A DNA stretch of 5,259 nt from Methylophaga sp. (GTDB lineage: Bacteria; Pseudomonadota; Gammaproteobacteria; Nitrosococcales; Methylophagaceae), in the NCBI GenBank assembly GCA_014762585.1, contig JABURN010000181.1:1-5259 (forward strand), in the 5' to 3' direction. Positions 1 to 5,259 of this stretch are shown piece by piece. Position 1 is the first letter of the stretch, and the number at the start of each line of letters is the position of its first letter. Position numbers and translations under genes: made by a program. The notes beneath the pieces are model-generated. The model did no database searches. It was not told the origin of the DNA and saw nothing but the letters and a program-made list of their open reading frames with translations.

Positions 1-463
1 TAGGGCAGCGGGCTTCCAGCAGTACCGGCCCTGTATCGAGTCCGGCTTCCATCTTCATAATGCCGACACCGCTTTCTGTATCGCCGGCCAGAATTGCTCG
101 CTGGATGGGTGCAGCACCGCGCCAGCGCGGCAACAGTGAGGCATGTACATTGATACAGCCGAGTTTGGGGGTATCGAGCACCTTTTGCGGCAGGAGCAGA
201 CCGTAGGCAACCACCACCATTAAATCGGCTTCGTAAGCGGCGAGGGTTTGCAGGCTGTCTTCGGATTTGAAATCAAGCGGTTGTTCAACCGGAATATCAT
301 GCTCCAGTGCCAGTTGCTTGACTGGACTGGGCGTCAGTTTACGGCCGCGGCCGGCAGGGCGATCAGGCTGGGTATAAACGGCACAGATTTCATGTTCACT
401 GTTCAGTAGTGCTTTTAAGCACTCAGCAGCAAAATCCGGCGTACCGGCAAAAAGTATCCTCAT
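1..463 (-). CDS. fmt: Methionyl-tRNA formyltransferase, N-terminal part (cut by window edge)
   Basis: This cytoplasmic enzyme transfers a formyl group from 10-formyltetrahydrofolate to methionyl-initiator-tRNA. Reading leftward from the ATG at 463-461 gives 154 residues with no stop before the window edge, about half of the roughly 310 residues usual for the family. The protein opens with [12 protein letters not shown], a typical Fmt N-terminus. A basic loop at about residues 32-49 ([11 protein letters not shown]) corresponds to the region that contacts tRNA in E. coli Fmt. The formyltransferase signature [18 protein letters not shown] lies at 104-121, and GLDTG at 141-145. By alignment from memory with E. 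coli, the catalytic residues are Asn105, His107 and Asp143, all present. It starts 16 bases after the def stop. The sequence TAAGGA, whose TAA is the def stop codon, is the best ribosome-binding site although its spacing of 13 bases is long. This suggests an operon with translational coupling to def. The C-terminal domain lies outside the window. Confidence 0.97.
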   Translation of the reverse strand, partial: MRILFAGTPDFAAECLKALLNSEHEICAVYTQPDRPAGRGRKLTPSPVKQLALEHDIPVEQPLDFKSEDSLQTLAAYEADLMVVVAYGLLLPQKVLDTPKLGCINVHASLLPRWRGAAPIQRAILAGDTESGVGIMKMEAGLDTGPVLLEARCP

Positions 464-479
464 GCTTGGTGGTGTGTCC

Positions 480-983
480 TTATAGTTTTTGTTTCTGGTG
501 CTTTTCCAGTTTTTTCCGGATCCGCTGGCGTTTCAGGTTGCTGAGGTAATCGACAAACAGCTTGCCGTCCAGGTGATCGATTTCATGCTGAATGCAGGTG
601 GCAAGCAAACCCTCGGCATCGAATTCCATGTTGTCGCCGTCACGGTTGATCGCTTTGACTTTGATGCGATCGGCGCGGGTTACTGCTTCATAGGCTTCCG
701 GCACTGAAAGACAACCCTCTTCAAATTCGCGTTCACCCTCAGCGGCAATCACTTCAGGGTTAATCAGAATCAAAGGATCGCTTTTGTCCTCGGAGATGTC
801 GATCACAATCAGTCGCTTCTGCACGTTGACCTGAATCGCCGCCAGGCCGATGCCCGGCGCTTCATACATGGTTTCAAGCATGTCATCTGCGAGCTGACGG
901 ATGTCGTCTGTCACCGCTTCAACCGGCAACGCCTTGTTGCGCAGGCGGGGATCGGGATAATGCAAAATATTCAAAATAGCCAT
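480..983 (-). CDS. def: Peptide deformylase
   Basis: This metalloenzyme removes the N-formyl group from the initiator methionine of nascent proteins at the ribosome. The 167-residue product is full length for the type 1 (Gram-negative) class. All three family motifs are intact: GIGLAAIQ at residues 44-51, EGCLS at 89-93 and QHEIDH at 132-137. Cys91, His133 and His137 would bind the metal (Fe2+ or Zn2+), and Glu134 is the catalytic acid/base. These are the E. coli positions shifted by one. The C-terminus is strongly basic ([18 protein letters not shown], 149 onward), which in this family can reach toward the ribosome. The ATG at 983-981 is supported by an AGG seven bases upstream and by the usual MAILxILxYPDPRLR opening. 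It is the first gene of a leftward def-fmt pair, which joins formyl addition and removal in one transcript. It is separated from the upstream cytochrome gene by a terminator. Confidence 0.98.
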   Translation of the reverse strand: MAILNILHYPDPRLRNKALPVEAVTDDIRQLADDMLETMYEAPGIGLAAIQVNVQKRLIVIDISEDKSDPLILINPEVIAAEGEREFEEGCLSVPEAYEAVTRADRIKVKAINRDGDNMEFDAEGLLATCIQHEIDHLDGKLFVDYLSNLKRQRIRKKLEKHQKQKL

Positions 984-1026
984 GTTGGTACCTGTATCTG
1001 CTCTGTTGATCAGAACACTGTGTCAA

Positions 1027-1062
1027 TTCCTCTATTTTAATCTGGTGGCGGCGAGTTGGAAA
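1027..1062 (-). promoter_or_regulatory. Candidate sigma70-type promoter for def-fmt
   Basis: On the minus strand, TTTCCA (1062-1057) and TAAAAT (1039-1034) are separated by 17 bases. The -10 matches the consensus at 5 of 6 positions and the -35 at 4 of 6. Transcription would start near 1027, giving a leader of about 44 bases before the def ATG. The site lies just downstream of the cytochrome terminator, where a fresh promoter for def would be needed. It is assigned by eye only. Confidence 0.4.
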
Positions 1063-1073
1063 ATAAAGCCCCA

Positions 1074-1096
1074 ACAAAAAGGCGGCCGAGGCCGCC
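1074..1096 (-). terminator. Rho-independent terminator of the cytochrome c gene
   Basis: Positions 1081-1096 form a GC-only inverted repeat, GGCGGCC-GA-GGCCGCC. It folds as six G:C pairs with a 4-base loop, or seven if the loop closes further. Read leftward, the stem is followed by TTTTTGTT (1080-1073), so it terminates minus-strand transcription. It begins 26 bases past the cytochrome stop codon. There is no T-run on the other side, so it is not bidirectional. It separates the cytochrome transcript from def-fmt. Confidence 0.9.
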
Positions 1097-1122
1097 ATTG
1101 ATGCAGACAGTCAGAGAACTGA

Positions 1123-1440
1123 CTACTTAAGACTGGCGTAATATGCAGCCAGGTTAGCGATGTCTTCATCCGACAGATTCGCTGCCATGGCATGCATCAA
1201 AGCAGCATTGCCACCCTGGCGCTCTTTGCTGCGATAGGCTTTCAGCGCAGAGACAAGGTACTCTTCATTCTGGCCGGCAAGATTCGGATAGCTCGGCATC
1301 AAGGCAATGCCATCGGCACCGTGGCAGCTGGCGCAAACGGCAGATTTGGCCTTACCTGCCTGGGGGTCGCCTGCGGCCATGGTGGCTGAGGCGGAAAACA
1401 GGGTGGCAAAGCCCAGCAAAGTTAAGGTTAACGCTTTCAT
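1123..1440 (-). CDS. Periplasmic monohaem cytochrome c, c5/c553 type
   Basis: This small soluble electron carrier is predicted to be exported to the periplasm, where haem is attached covalently. The 105-residue precursor begins with a Sec signal peptide ([23 protein letters not shown]), with likely cleavage near residues 22-23. The mature part of about 82 residues has a single CASCH haem motif: Cys36 and Cys39 bind the haem vinyl groups, and His40 is an axial ligand. A segment resembling the cytochrome c4 half-domain follows ([19 protein letters not shown], 52-70). Met82 in LMHAM is the likely second axial ligand, with Met85 as an alternative. The end, [16 protein letters not shown], is the characteristic C-terminal helix of c553-like proteins. 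The start is supported by GGAG six bases upstream. It appears to be a single-gene unit, divergent from the LysM gene and closed by its own terminator. Its redox partners cannot be read from this window; terminal oxidases are the common ones in the family. Confidence 0.95.
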   Translation of the reverse strand: MKALTLTLLGFATLFSASATMAAGDPQAGKAKSAVCASCHGADGIALMPSYPNLAGQNEEYLVSALKAYRSKERQGGNAALMHAMAANLSDEDIANLAAYYASLK

Positions 1441-1524
1441 CTCTCACTCCGTGGTAAAAACCGAAACAAGTGCAGCCAAACAGACCTCGCTGATGGACCG
1501 CGCAAATAGCCTAAAGTTGCCTAA

Positions 1525-1552
1525 TTGCTTGATTACTGTCTACGCTTATAAC
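1525..1552 (+). promoter_or_regulatory. Candidate sigma70-type promoter for the tsaP-dprA-smg unit
   Basis: TTGCTT (1525-1530) and TATAAC (1547-1552) are separated by 16 bases. The -10 matches the consensus at 5 of 6 positions and the -35 at 3 of 6. Transcription would begin near 1559, leaving a leader of about 58 bases before the ATG at 1617. A second -10-like hexamer, TATGAT, sits at 1557-1562 but has no good partner. The site is assigned by eye, so the exact hexamers are uncertain. Confidence 0.4.
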
Positions 1553-1566
1553 ACACTATGATTGTT

Positions 1567-1593
1567 GTTACTCAAATAATGGATCAGGGTAAC
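1567..1593. repeat. Imperfect inverted repeat, possible operator
   Basis: GTTACTC (1567-1573) and GGGTAAC (1587-1593) are inverted copies that match at 6 of 7 positions, separated by 13 bases. The repeat lies just downstream of the probable transcription start of the LysM gene, where a repressor could bind or a weak hairpin could form in the leader. I do not recognise it as the site of a known regulator, and repeats this short can arise by chance. Confidence 0.25.
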
Positions 1594-1616
1594 GTTCATG
1601 CCATGAGGATAGCTCG

Positions 1617-2648
1617 ATGATACGACGCATTGTTTTAAGCCTGTTTTTTGTATTCATAAGCCTGCCGCTGATAGCAAACGATGTCGAACTTAACCCTGAT
1701 CACCCACAACGCTACGTGGTTAAAAAAGGCGACACGCTGTGGGATATTTCCGGCATGTTCCTCAAGTACCCCTGGCACTGGCCGGATATCTGGTATGTCA
1801 ACCCGCAGATAGAAAACCCGCATCTGATCTATCCCGGCGATGAACTTTCTCTAGTCTGGCGTGATGGTCGGCCGATGCTGGAACTGAATCGTGGCCAGCG
1901 TACCGTGAAACTGTCACCGCAAGTGCGAGAAACCCTGCTGGATAAACCGATTCCGACGATCCCTCTGTCAGCCATCGGACCCTTCTTGAGCAAACCCAAG
2001 GTGGTGGGAGCTGAAGTGCTGGACAATGCGCCTTACGTGGTAGCCAGCGCCGATGAACGTCTGATCTCCGGTTCCGGCGATTATGTCTACGCCCGCGGTG
2101 TTCAGAACGATGACGTCAACGATTACAGCGTTTTCCGTGGCGGCAAGGTTTATACCGATCCTGAAACAGATGAAATCCTCGGCTACGAAGCCATTTATAC
2201 CGGCGATGCCACCGTGGTGACCCCGGGCGATCCGGCCAAAGTTGACCTCACTTACACCAACCGTGAAGTTCAGATCGGTGATCGTCTGCTGGAAGTCGAA
2301 GAAGATGACTACGACCTCAACTTTATTCCGCGTTCACCGGCTGAGGCGATGAATGGCCGGATTATTTCGGTGTTTGATGGCGTATCACAGGTTGGTCAGT
2401 ACCAGATCGTGGTGATTAACCTGGGCGTTCGTGACGGTCTGGAAACCGGTCATGTGCTCTCTGTCTTTCAGGCTGGTGATACGGTTCGTGATCAAGTCAC
2501 TCAGCAGCCGGACGATGTGGTCACCCTACCGGATGAGCATGCCGGTGAAGCCATGGTGTTCAAGACTTATGAAAAAGTCAGTTATGCCATCGTCATGAAA
2601 GCAACCCGCGCTATTCACCTGCTGGATAAGGTCAAAAGCGCACCCTGA
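1617..2648 (+). CDS. tsaP: Secreted LysM peptidoglycan-binding protein, TsaP-like
   Basis: The 343-residue product starts with a Sec signal peptide (MIRRIVLSLFFVFISLPLIA, cleavage likely after Ala20), so it is predicted to be periplasmic. A LysM domain follows at about 32-79: YVVKKGDTLWDIS at 33-45, and a closing half with NPQIENPHLIYPGDEL at 62-77. The inserted aromatic stretch YPWHWPDIWYVNP is characteristic of this LysM subgroup. The rest (about 105-343) has no catalytic motif and fits the middle and FlgT-like C-terminal regions described for TsaP. In Neisseria and Myxococcus, TsaP binds peptidoglycan and associates with the PilQ secretin of type IV pili. The Pseudomonas homologue (PA0020) likewise lies beside def and dprA. 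The ATG is supported by GAGGA seven bases upstream. The name rests on domain layout and neighbourhood, not on a search. A generic LysM protein with no pilus role is the alternative. Confidence 0.85.
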   Translation: MIRRIVLSLFFVFISLPLIANDVELNPDHPQRYVVKKGDTLWDISGMFLKYPWHWPDIWYVNPQIENPHLIYPGDELSLVWRDGRPMLELNRGQRTVKLSPQVRETLLDKPIPTIPLSAIGPFLSKPKVVGAEVLDNAPYVVASADERLISGSGDYVYARGVQNDDVNDYSVFRGGKVYTDPETDEILGYEAIYTGDATVVTPGDPAKVDLTYTNREVQIGDRLLEVEEDDYDLNFIPRSPAEAMNGRIISVFDGVSQVGQYQIVVINLGVRDGLETGHVLSVFQAGDTVRDQVTQQPDDVVTLPDEHAGEAMVFKTYEKVSYAIVMKATRAIHLLDKVKSAP

Positions 2649-2660
2649 GGTGTTGAGTTG
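2647..2660 (+). promoter_or_regulatory. Ribosome-binding site fixing the TTG start of dprA
   Basis: GAGG (2647-2650) overlaps the TGA stop codon of the upstream LysM gene (2646-2648) and sits seven bases before TTG at 2658. This spacing supports TTG as the true start. It also implies that ribosomes finishing the LysM gene can re-initiate on dprA. No in-frame ATG nearby is equally well placed. Confidence 0.7.
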
Positions 2661-3767
2661 AAAAACACCGACAAGCAGGACGCGCTCGCTTGTTGGATTG
2701 CCCTGCAGCGCGTGCCGGGTCTGGGGCCGGTCACTTTTGCCAGGTTGCTTGCGCAATACGGCAGTCCACAGCAGATTCTGCGTCAGCCCGGCAAGATCGA
2801 TGGCATCAGTGACAAAGTCCTCGATGGACTGCGTGACCCGGACTGGCAGCAGGTTGAAGCTGATATGGCCTGGCTTGATCATGAGCACCGCCATCTGATC
2901 ACCATCGAGGACAGCCGATATCCGCCTTTACTCAGGGAAATTTCCGACCCACCGGTGCTGCTTTACGTGCAGGGTGATGTGGCTTTATTGAGCCAGTGGC
3001 AACTGGCCATTGTTGGTAGCCGGAGTCCTTCTCCGTCAGGTCGAAACACCGCTTATGAATTTTCCCGTTACCTGGCTTCAGGTGGCCTGACAATCACTTC
3101 CGGACTGGCCAGCGGGATTGATGGCGCCGCGCACCAGGGGGCGCTGGCAGGTGGCGGTAAAACCATTGCGGTAGTCGCCACTGGTCTGGACCGGGTTTAT
3201 CCTGCCCAGCACCGTGAGCTGGCACATCAGATAGTAGAAAAGGGTGCGATTGTGTCCGAGTATCCACTGGGCACCTCACCGCGCCCGGAATTGTTCCCAA
3301 GGCGTAACCGCATTATCAGCGGCCTCTCACTGGGTACCCTGATTGTGGAGGCAGCGCTCAAGAGCGGTTCACTCATTACTGCCAGAATGGCGATGGAGCA
3401 GGCGCGGGAGGTGTTTGCCATTCCCGGCTCGATTCACAACCCGCTGTCTCGGGGCTGTCATCAGCTCATCCGCGAAGGCGCCAAGCTGGTGGAAACGGCC
3501 GACGATATTCTGGAAGAGCTTGGCGCACTGGCCGGGGTCAGTGCACCCGAAACAGAAATGGCACAAGCGGAATCTCCTTCACATGAAAAAGACGGTGATT
3601 ACCGGATTTTATTTGAACATCTGGGATTTGACCCCATTCCTATAGACAAGCTGATAGAAAACAGTGGATTGACGGCCGATGCGGTTTCATCCATGCTGTT
3701 ATTACTGGAATTAGAAGGCGAGGTAGCGTCATTGCCGGGCGGACGATACGTGCGAACGGGTTTGTAA
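2658..3767 (+). CDS. dprA: DNA-processing protein DprA (Smf)
   Basis: DprA binds incoming single-stranded DNA in the cytoplasm and loads RecA onto it during natural transformation. The gene is also widespread in species not known to be competent. The 369-residue product has the usual three parts. An N-terminal helical SAM/HhH-like region at about 10-60 contains RVPGLGPVTFARLL (18-31). The Rossmann-type core (about 80-290) contains AIVGSR (117-122), SGLASGIDGAAHQGAL (148-163), ATGLDRVYP (174-182) and FPRRNRIISGLS (213-224). A polar linker (about 293-313) leads to a C-terminal winged-helix domain (about 314-369). All core motifs look intact, and the length is normal for gammaproteobacteria. It starts with TTG, nine bases after the LysM gene's stop, and the two are very likely co-transcribed. 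smg follows after 31 bases. Confidence 0.97.
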   Translation: MKNTDKQDALACWIALQRVPGLGPVTFARLLAQYGSPQQILRQPGKIDGISDKVLDGLRDPDWQQVEADMAWLDHEHRHLITIEDSRYPPLLREISDPPVLLYVQGDVALLSQWQLAIVGSRSPSPSGRNTAYEFSRYLASGGLTITSGLASGIDGAAHQGALAGGGKTIAVVATGLDRVYPAQHRELAHQIVEKGAIVSEYPLGTSPRPELFPRRNRIISGLSLGTLIVEAALKSGSLITARMAMEQAREVFAIPGSIHNPLSRGCHQLIREGAKLVETADDILEELGALAGVSAPETEMAQAESPSHEKDGDYRILFEHLGFDPIPIDKLIENSGLTADAVSSMLLLLELEGEVASLPGGRYVRTGL

Positions 3768-3798
3768 CAAACCAGTCCCTCCTTCAATAGAGAATAGA

Positions 3799-4266
3799 AT
3801 GAAAGAAAATATCCTTGATGTGTTGTTGTACCTGTTTGAGAACTACATCGACACCGAAGAGAGCCAAAAACCCGACAAAGACACGCTGGAACTGGAACTG
3901 GAACGCGTTGGCTTCCAGGAACTGGAAATTCACAAAGCCCTGGAATGGCTGGAAAACATGACCGTCGTCGGCGAACGGCCGCTGAACCGTGATGCCAGCA
4001 TGCGTGTTTTCAGTGATAAGGAAGTCGAACGCCTGGATGTGGAATGCCGGGGTTATCTGCTGTTTCTGGAACAGGTCGGCGTTCTTGATGTCGAAACTCG
4101 CGAAGTGGTAATAGAGCGGGTGCTGGCACTGGAAACCGAAGAAATCGACCTGGACCAGCTCAAATGGGTTGTACTGATGGTGCTGTTTTATCAGCCGGGC
4201 AGGGAAGTGGCCTTCGCCTGGATGGAAGATCTGGTATTTGAGGACATGGAGGCGGTTATCCATTAA
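3799..4266 (+). CDS. smg: Smg family protein (DUF494), function unknown
   Basis: The 155-residue product matches the Smg/DUF494 family across its length. The opening ILDVLLYLFENYI, the central CRGYLLFLEQVGVL (83-96) and the segment ETREVVIERVLAL followed by LKWVVLMVLFYQPG are nearly identical to E. coli Smg as I remember it. The length also matches (about 157 residues in E. coli). There is no signal peptide or catalytic motif, so it is probably cytoplasmic. It is very acidic: I count 38 Asp/Glu against 15 Lys/Arg. The biochemical role is not established, although the gene sits next to dprA and often topA in many gammaproteobacteria. The ATG is preceded only by a weak AGAG six bases upstream. 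Together with the 31-base gap after dprA, this suggests expression from the tsaP-dprA transcript. A terminator follows 31 bases after the stop codon. Confidence 0.95.
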   Translation: MKENILDVLLYLFENYIDTEESQKPDKDTLELELERVGFQELEIHKALEWLENMTVVGERPLNRDASMRVFSDKEVERLDVECRGYLLFLEQVGVLDVETREVVIERVLALETEEIDLDQLKWVVLMVLFYQPGREVAFAWMEDLVFEDMEAVIH

Positions 4267-4297
4267 CACGGCACCACACAAAGAAATAAGTTACTCT

Positions 4298-4323
4298 GCC
4301 CGCGTACCAGCGGGCTTTGTTTT
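4298..4323 (+). terminator. Rho-independent terminator after smg
   Basis: GCCCGC (4298-4303) and GCGGGC (4310-4315) form a perfect 6-base-pair GC stem with a 6-base loop, followed directly by TTTGTTTT (4316-4323). It lies 31 bases beyond the smg stop and reads rightward. It marks the end of the tsaP-dprA-smg unit and implies that topA has its own promoter. Confidence 0.88.
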
Positions 4324-4326
4324 ATG

Positions 4327-4349
4327 TGCTGCTAACACAATGAGCAGCA
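4327..4349. repeat. Small hairpin-forming inverted repeat upstream of topA
   Basis: TGCTGCT (4327-4333) and AGCAGCA (4343-4349) are perfect inverted copies with a 9-base loop. The repeat lies directly after the smg terminator and 40 bases before the topA start. It has no T-run, so it is not itself a terminator. It could be an operator near the topA promoter, or chance. Confidence 0.3.
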
Positions 4350-4367
4350 ATGAGGCAGGAATATAAG
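4346..4367 (+). promoter_or_regulatory. Possible topA promoter (weak)
   Basis: TATAAG (4362-4367) matches the -10 consensus at 5 of 6 positions. No good -35 hexamer lies at the right distance. The best is ATGAGC at 4340-4345, with 16 bases of spacing and 3 of 6 matches. Transcription would start near 4374, leaving a leader of only about 15 bases. A promoter is expected here because a terminator lies just upstream, but its exact position is uncertain. Confidence 0.25.
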
Positions 4368-4388
4368 CTTGCACGAGCACGGGTGAAT

Positions 4389-5259
4389 ATGGGAAAGAAA
4401 CTAGTTATCGTCGAATCGCCAGCCAAGGCGAAGACCATCAAAAAATACCTGGGGAAAGATGTCGAGGTGCTGGCTTCTTATGGCCATGTCCGAGACTTGT
4501 TACCGAAGGAAGGGGCGGTCGATCCGGCGAATAACTTTGCGATGAAATACCAGGTTATTGATCGCAACAGCAAGCATGTAGATGCTATCGCCAAGGCAAT
4601 GAAAAAAGCCGATGCCCTCTATCTCGCGACGGATCCGGATCGCGAGGGGGAAGCGATTTCATGGCACCTGTACGAACTCTTGAAAAAGCGTGGTGCCCTG
4701 AAAGATAAAGAAACCCATCGTGTTGTATTCCATGAGATCACCAAGCAGGCAGTGAATGACGCCGTGGCTCATCCACGGGAACTGTCGATGGATCTGGTTA
4801 ACGCCCAGCAGGCAAGACGGGCACTGGATTATCTGGTCGGTTTCACCCTGTCGCCACTGCTGTGGAAAAAAGTCCGTCGTGGTCTGTCAGCCGGTCGGGT
4901 TCAGAGTCCGGCATTGAGGATGATCGTCGAGCGTGAACTCGAGATTGAAGCCTTCAAACCCAGAGAGTACTGGACGATTGAAGCCGATGCGGCTGCTGAG
5001 GATAAGGATTTTCAGGCCAAGCTGACTCATTTTGCCGGTGAGAAACTGAGCCAGTTCAGTATCGACAACGAAAAACAGTCTTCCGATGTGGTCAGCAAGC
5101 TCGATAAAGCGGCTGAAGGCAAACTGCTGGTGACAAACGTCGAGAAGAAACAGCGTCGCCGTAATCCGGCTGCGCCGTTTACCACCTCGACCCTGCAACA
5201 GGAAGCCTCGCGCAAACTCGGTTTCGGTGCCCAGCGCACCATGAGTATCGCCCAGCAGC
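4389..5259 (+). CDS. topA: DNA topoisomerase I, N-terminal part (cut by window edge)
   Basis: This type IA topoisomerase relaxes negative supercoils by passing one strand through a transient single-strand break. The window holds the first 290 residues of a protein usually near 800 or more. The Toprim domain fills about 1-130. It includes VIVESPAKAKTI (6-17) with catalytic Glu9, and the acidic metal-binding motif ATDPDREGEAISWH (80-93) with Asp82, Asp84 and Glu86. SAGRVQSPALRMI (167-179) and the family segment FKPREYW (189-195) follow. The stretch between GHVRDL and the acidic motif is about 29 residues shorter than in E. coli, lacking its Lys-rich insert. The active-site tyrosine is expected just past the right edge. 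ATG at 4389 is chosen because MGKxLVIVESPAKAKTI is the usual family start. GTG at 4383 is in frame, and neither has a strong ribosome-binding site. A terminator upstream separates it from smg. Confidence 0.97.
   Translation, partial: MGKKLVIVESPAKAKTIKKYLGKDVEVLASYGHVRDLLPKEGAVDPANNFAMKYQVIDRNSKHVDAIAKAMKKADALYLATDPDREGEAISWHLYELLKKRGALKDKETHRVVFHEITKQAVNDAVAHPRELSMDLVNAQQARRALDYLVGFTLSPLLWKKVRRGLSAGRVQSPALRMIVERELEIEAFKPREYWTIEADAAAEDKDFQAKLTHFAGEKLSQFSIDNEKQSSDVVSKLDKAAEGKLLVTNVEKKQRRRNPAAPFTTSTLQQEASRKLGFGAQRTMSIAQQ

Larger units (their letters stand above)
1441..1616. other. Divergent intergenic region between cytochrome c and LysM genes
   Basis: These 176 bases separate two genes that face away from each other. 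The region is AT-richer than the flanking genes on its right half (about 1515-1595). It holds a candidate rightward promoter and an imperfect inverted repeat, entered separately. A leftward promoter for the cytochrome must lie here, but no hexamer pair on that strand is convincing. No RNA gene or plausible longer coding frame is visible. Confidence 0.8.

Noticed and set aside
489..707. Open frame on the plus strand opposite def
   Set aside because: It is antisense to the conserved C-terminal half of peptide deformylase, and it has no recognisable motif or clear ribosome-binding site.
1021..1026. Perfect TTGACA on the minus strand upstream of def, as a -35 box
   Set aside because: No acceptable -10 lies 16-18 bases downstream. 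The nearest TA-rich hexamer is about 22 bases away, and the pair at 1034-1062 fits better.
1531..1546. TTGAT half-site in the divergent region as a possible FNR box controlling the cytochrome
   Set aside because: The second half-site (ATCAA at the right spacing) is absent.
1307..1561. Open frame on the plus strand running from within the cytochrome gene into the divergent region
   Set aside because: Half of it is antisense to the cytochrome c coding region, and it overlaps the candidate promoter. The product has low-complexity composition and no recognisable domain.
1603..1620. Five-codon frame (ATG AGG ATA GCT CGA TGA) whose stop overlaps the start of the LysM gene, a possible coupling leader peptide
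   Set aside because: Its first bases overlap the ribosome-binding site of the LysM gene itself, and it has no ribosome-binding site of its own. It is probably chance.
2526..2894. Open frame on the minus strand spanning the LysM gene / dprA junction
   Set aside because: It is antisense to two clear genes and shows no recognisable family features.
3784..4281. A 165-codon open frame on the minus strand covering all of smg
   Set aside because: It is the exact antisense of a well-recognised gene. Its product is rich in His, Phe and Gln from mirrored Glu/Leu/Val codons, and it has no recognisable motif.
4383..4388. In-frame GTG two codons upstream as an alternative topA start
   Set aside because: The family start MGKxLVIVESPAKAKTI matches the ATG at 4389, and the GTG has no better ribosome-binding site.

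Overview
This window looks like ordinary core chromosome of a gammaproteobacterium with moderate G+C. The evidence is the gene order def-fmt / LysM gene - dprA - smg - topA, a close match of Smg to the enterobacterial family as I remember it, and a short, compact TopA N-terminus of the kind I recall from Xanthomonas-like and purple-sulfur-like lineages. I cannot name the genus from the sequence. Coding density is high, and I see no insertion sequence, CRISPR array, tRNA, rRNA or prophage signature.

Left arm, minus strand (1-1440). A c5/c553-type periplasmic cytochrome c (1123-1440) is transcribed leftward and ends at a strong intrinsic terminator (1074-1096). A separate def-fmt unit follows: peptide deformylase (480-983), then methionyl-tRNA formyltransferase (start at 463, running off the left edge). 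These two enzymes form the formyl cycle of protein synthesis. Fmt adds the formyl group to initiator Met-tRNA, and Def removes it from the nascent protein.

Divergent intergenic region (1441-1616). It holds a plausible sigma70-type promoter for the rightward genes and an operator-like imperfect inverted repeat in their probable leader. I could not identify a convincing promoter for the cytochrome gene.

Right arm, plus strand (1617-5259). A secreted LysM protein resembling TsaP, the peptidoglycan-binding partner of the type IV pilus secretin, is followed after 9 bases by dprA, which starts with TTG. After a further 31 bases comes smg (DUF494). A terminator (4298-4323) closes this unit. topA then starts at 4389 and runs off the right edge before its catalytic tyrosine. 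Pairing of a pilus-secretin partner with the RecA loader of natural transformation suggests a DNA-uptake connection, but the pairing may simply be inherited synteny.

I found no undescribed system. The points most worth a second look are the cytochrome gene lying between def and the LysM gene, the tight tsaP-dprA coupling, the conserved but functionally unassigned smg, and small inverted repeats in the two larger gaps.
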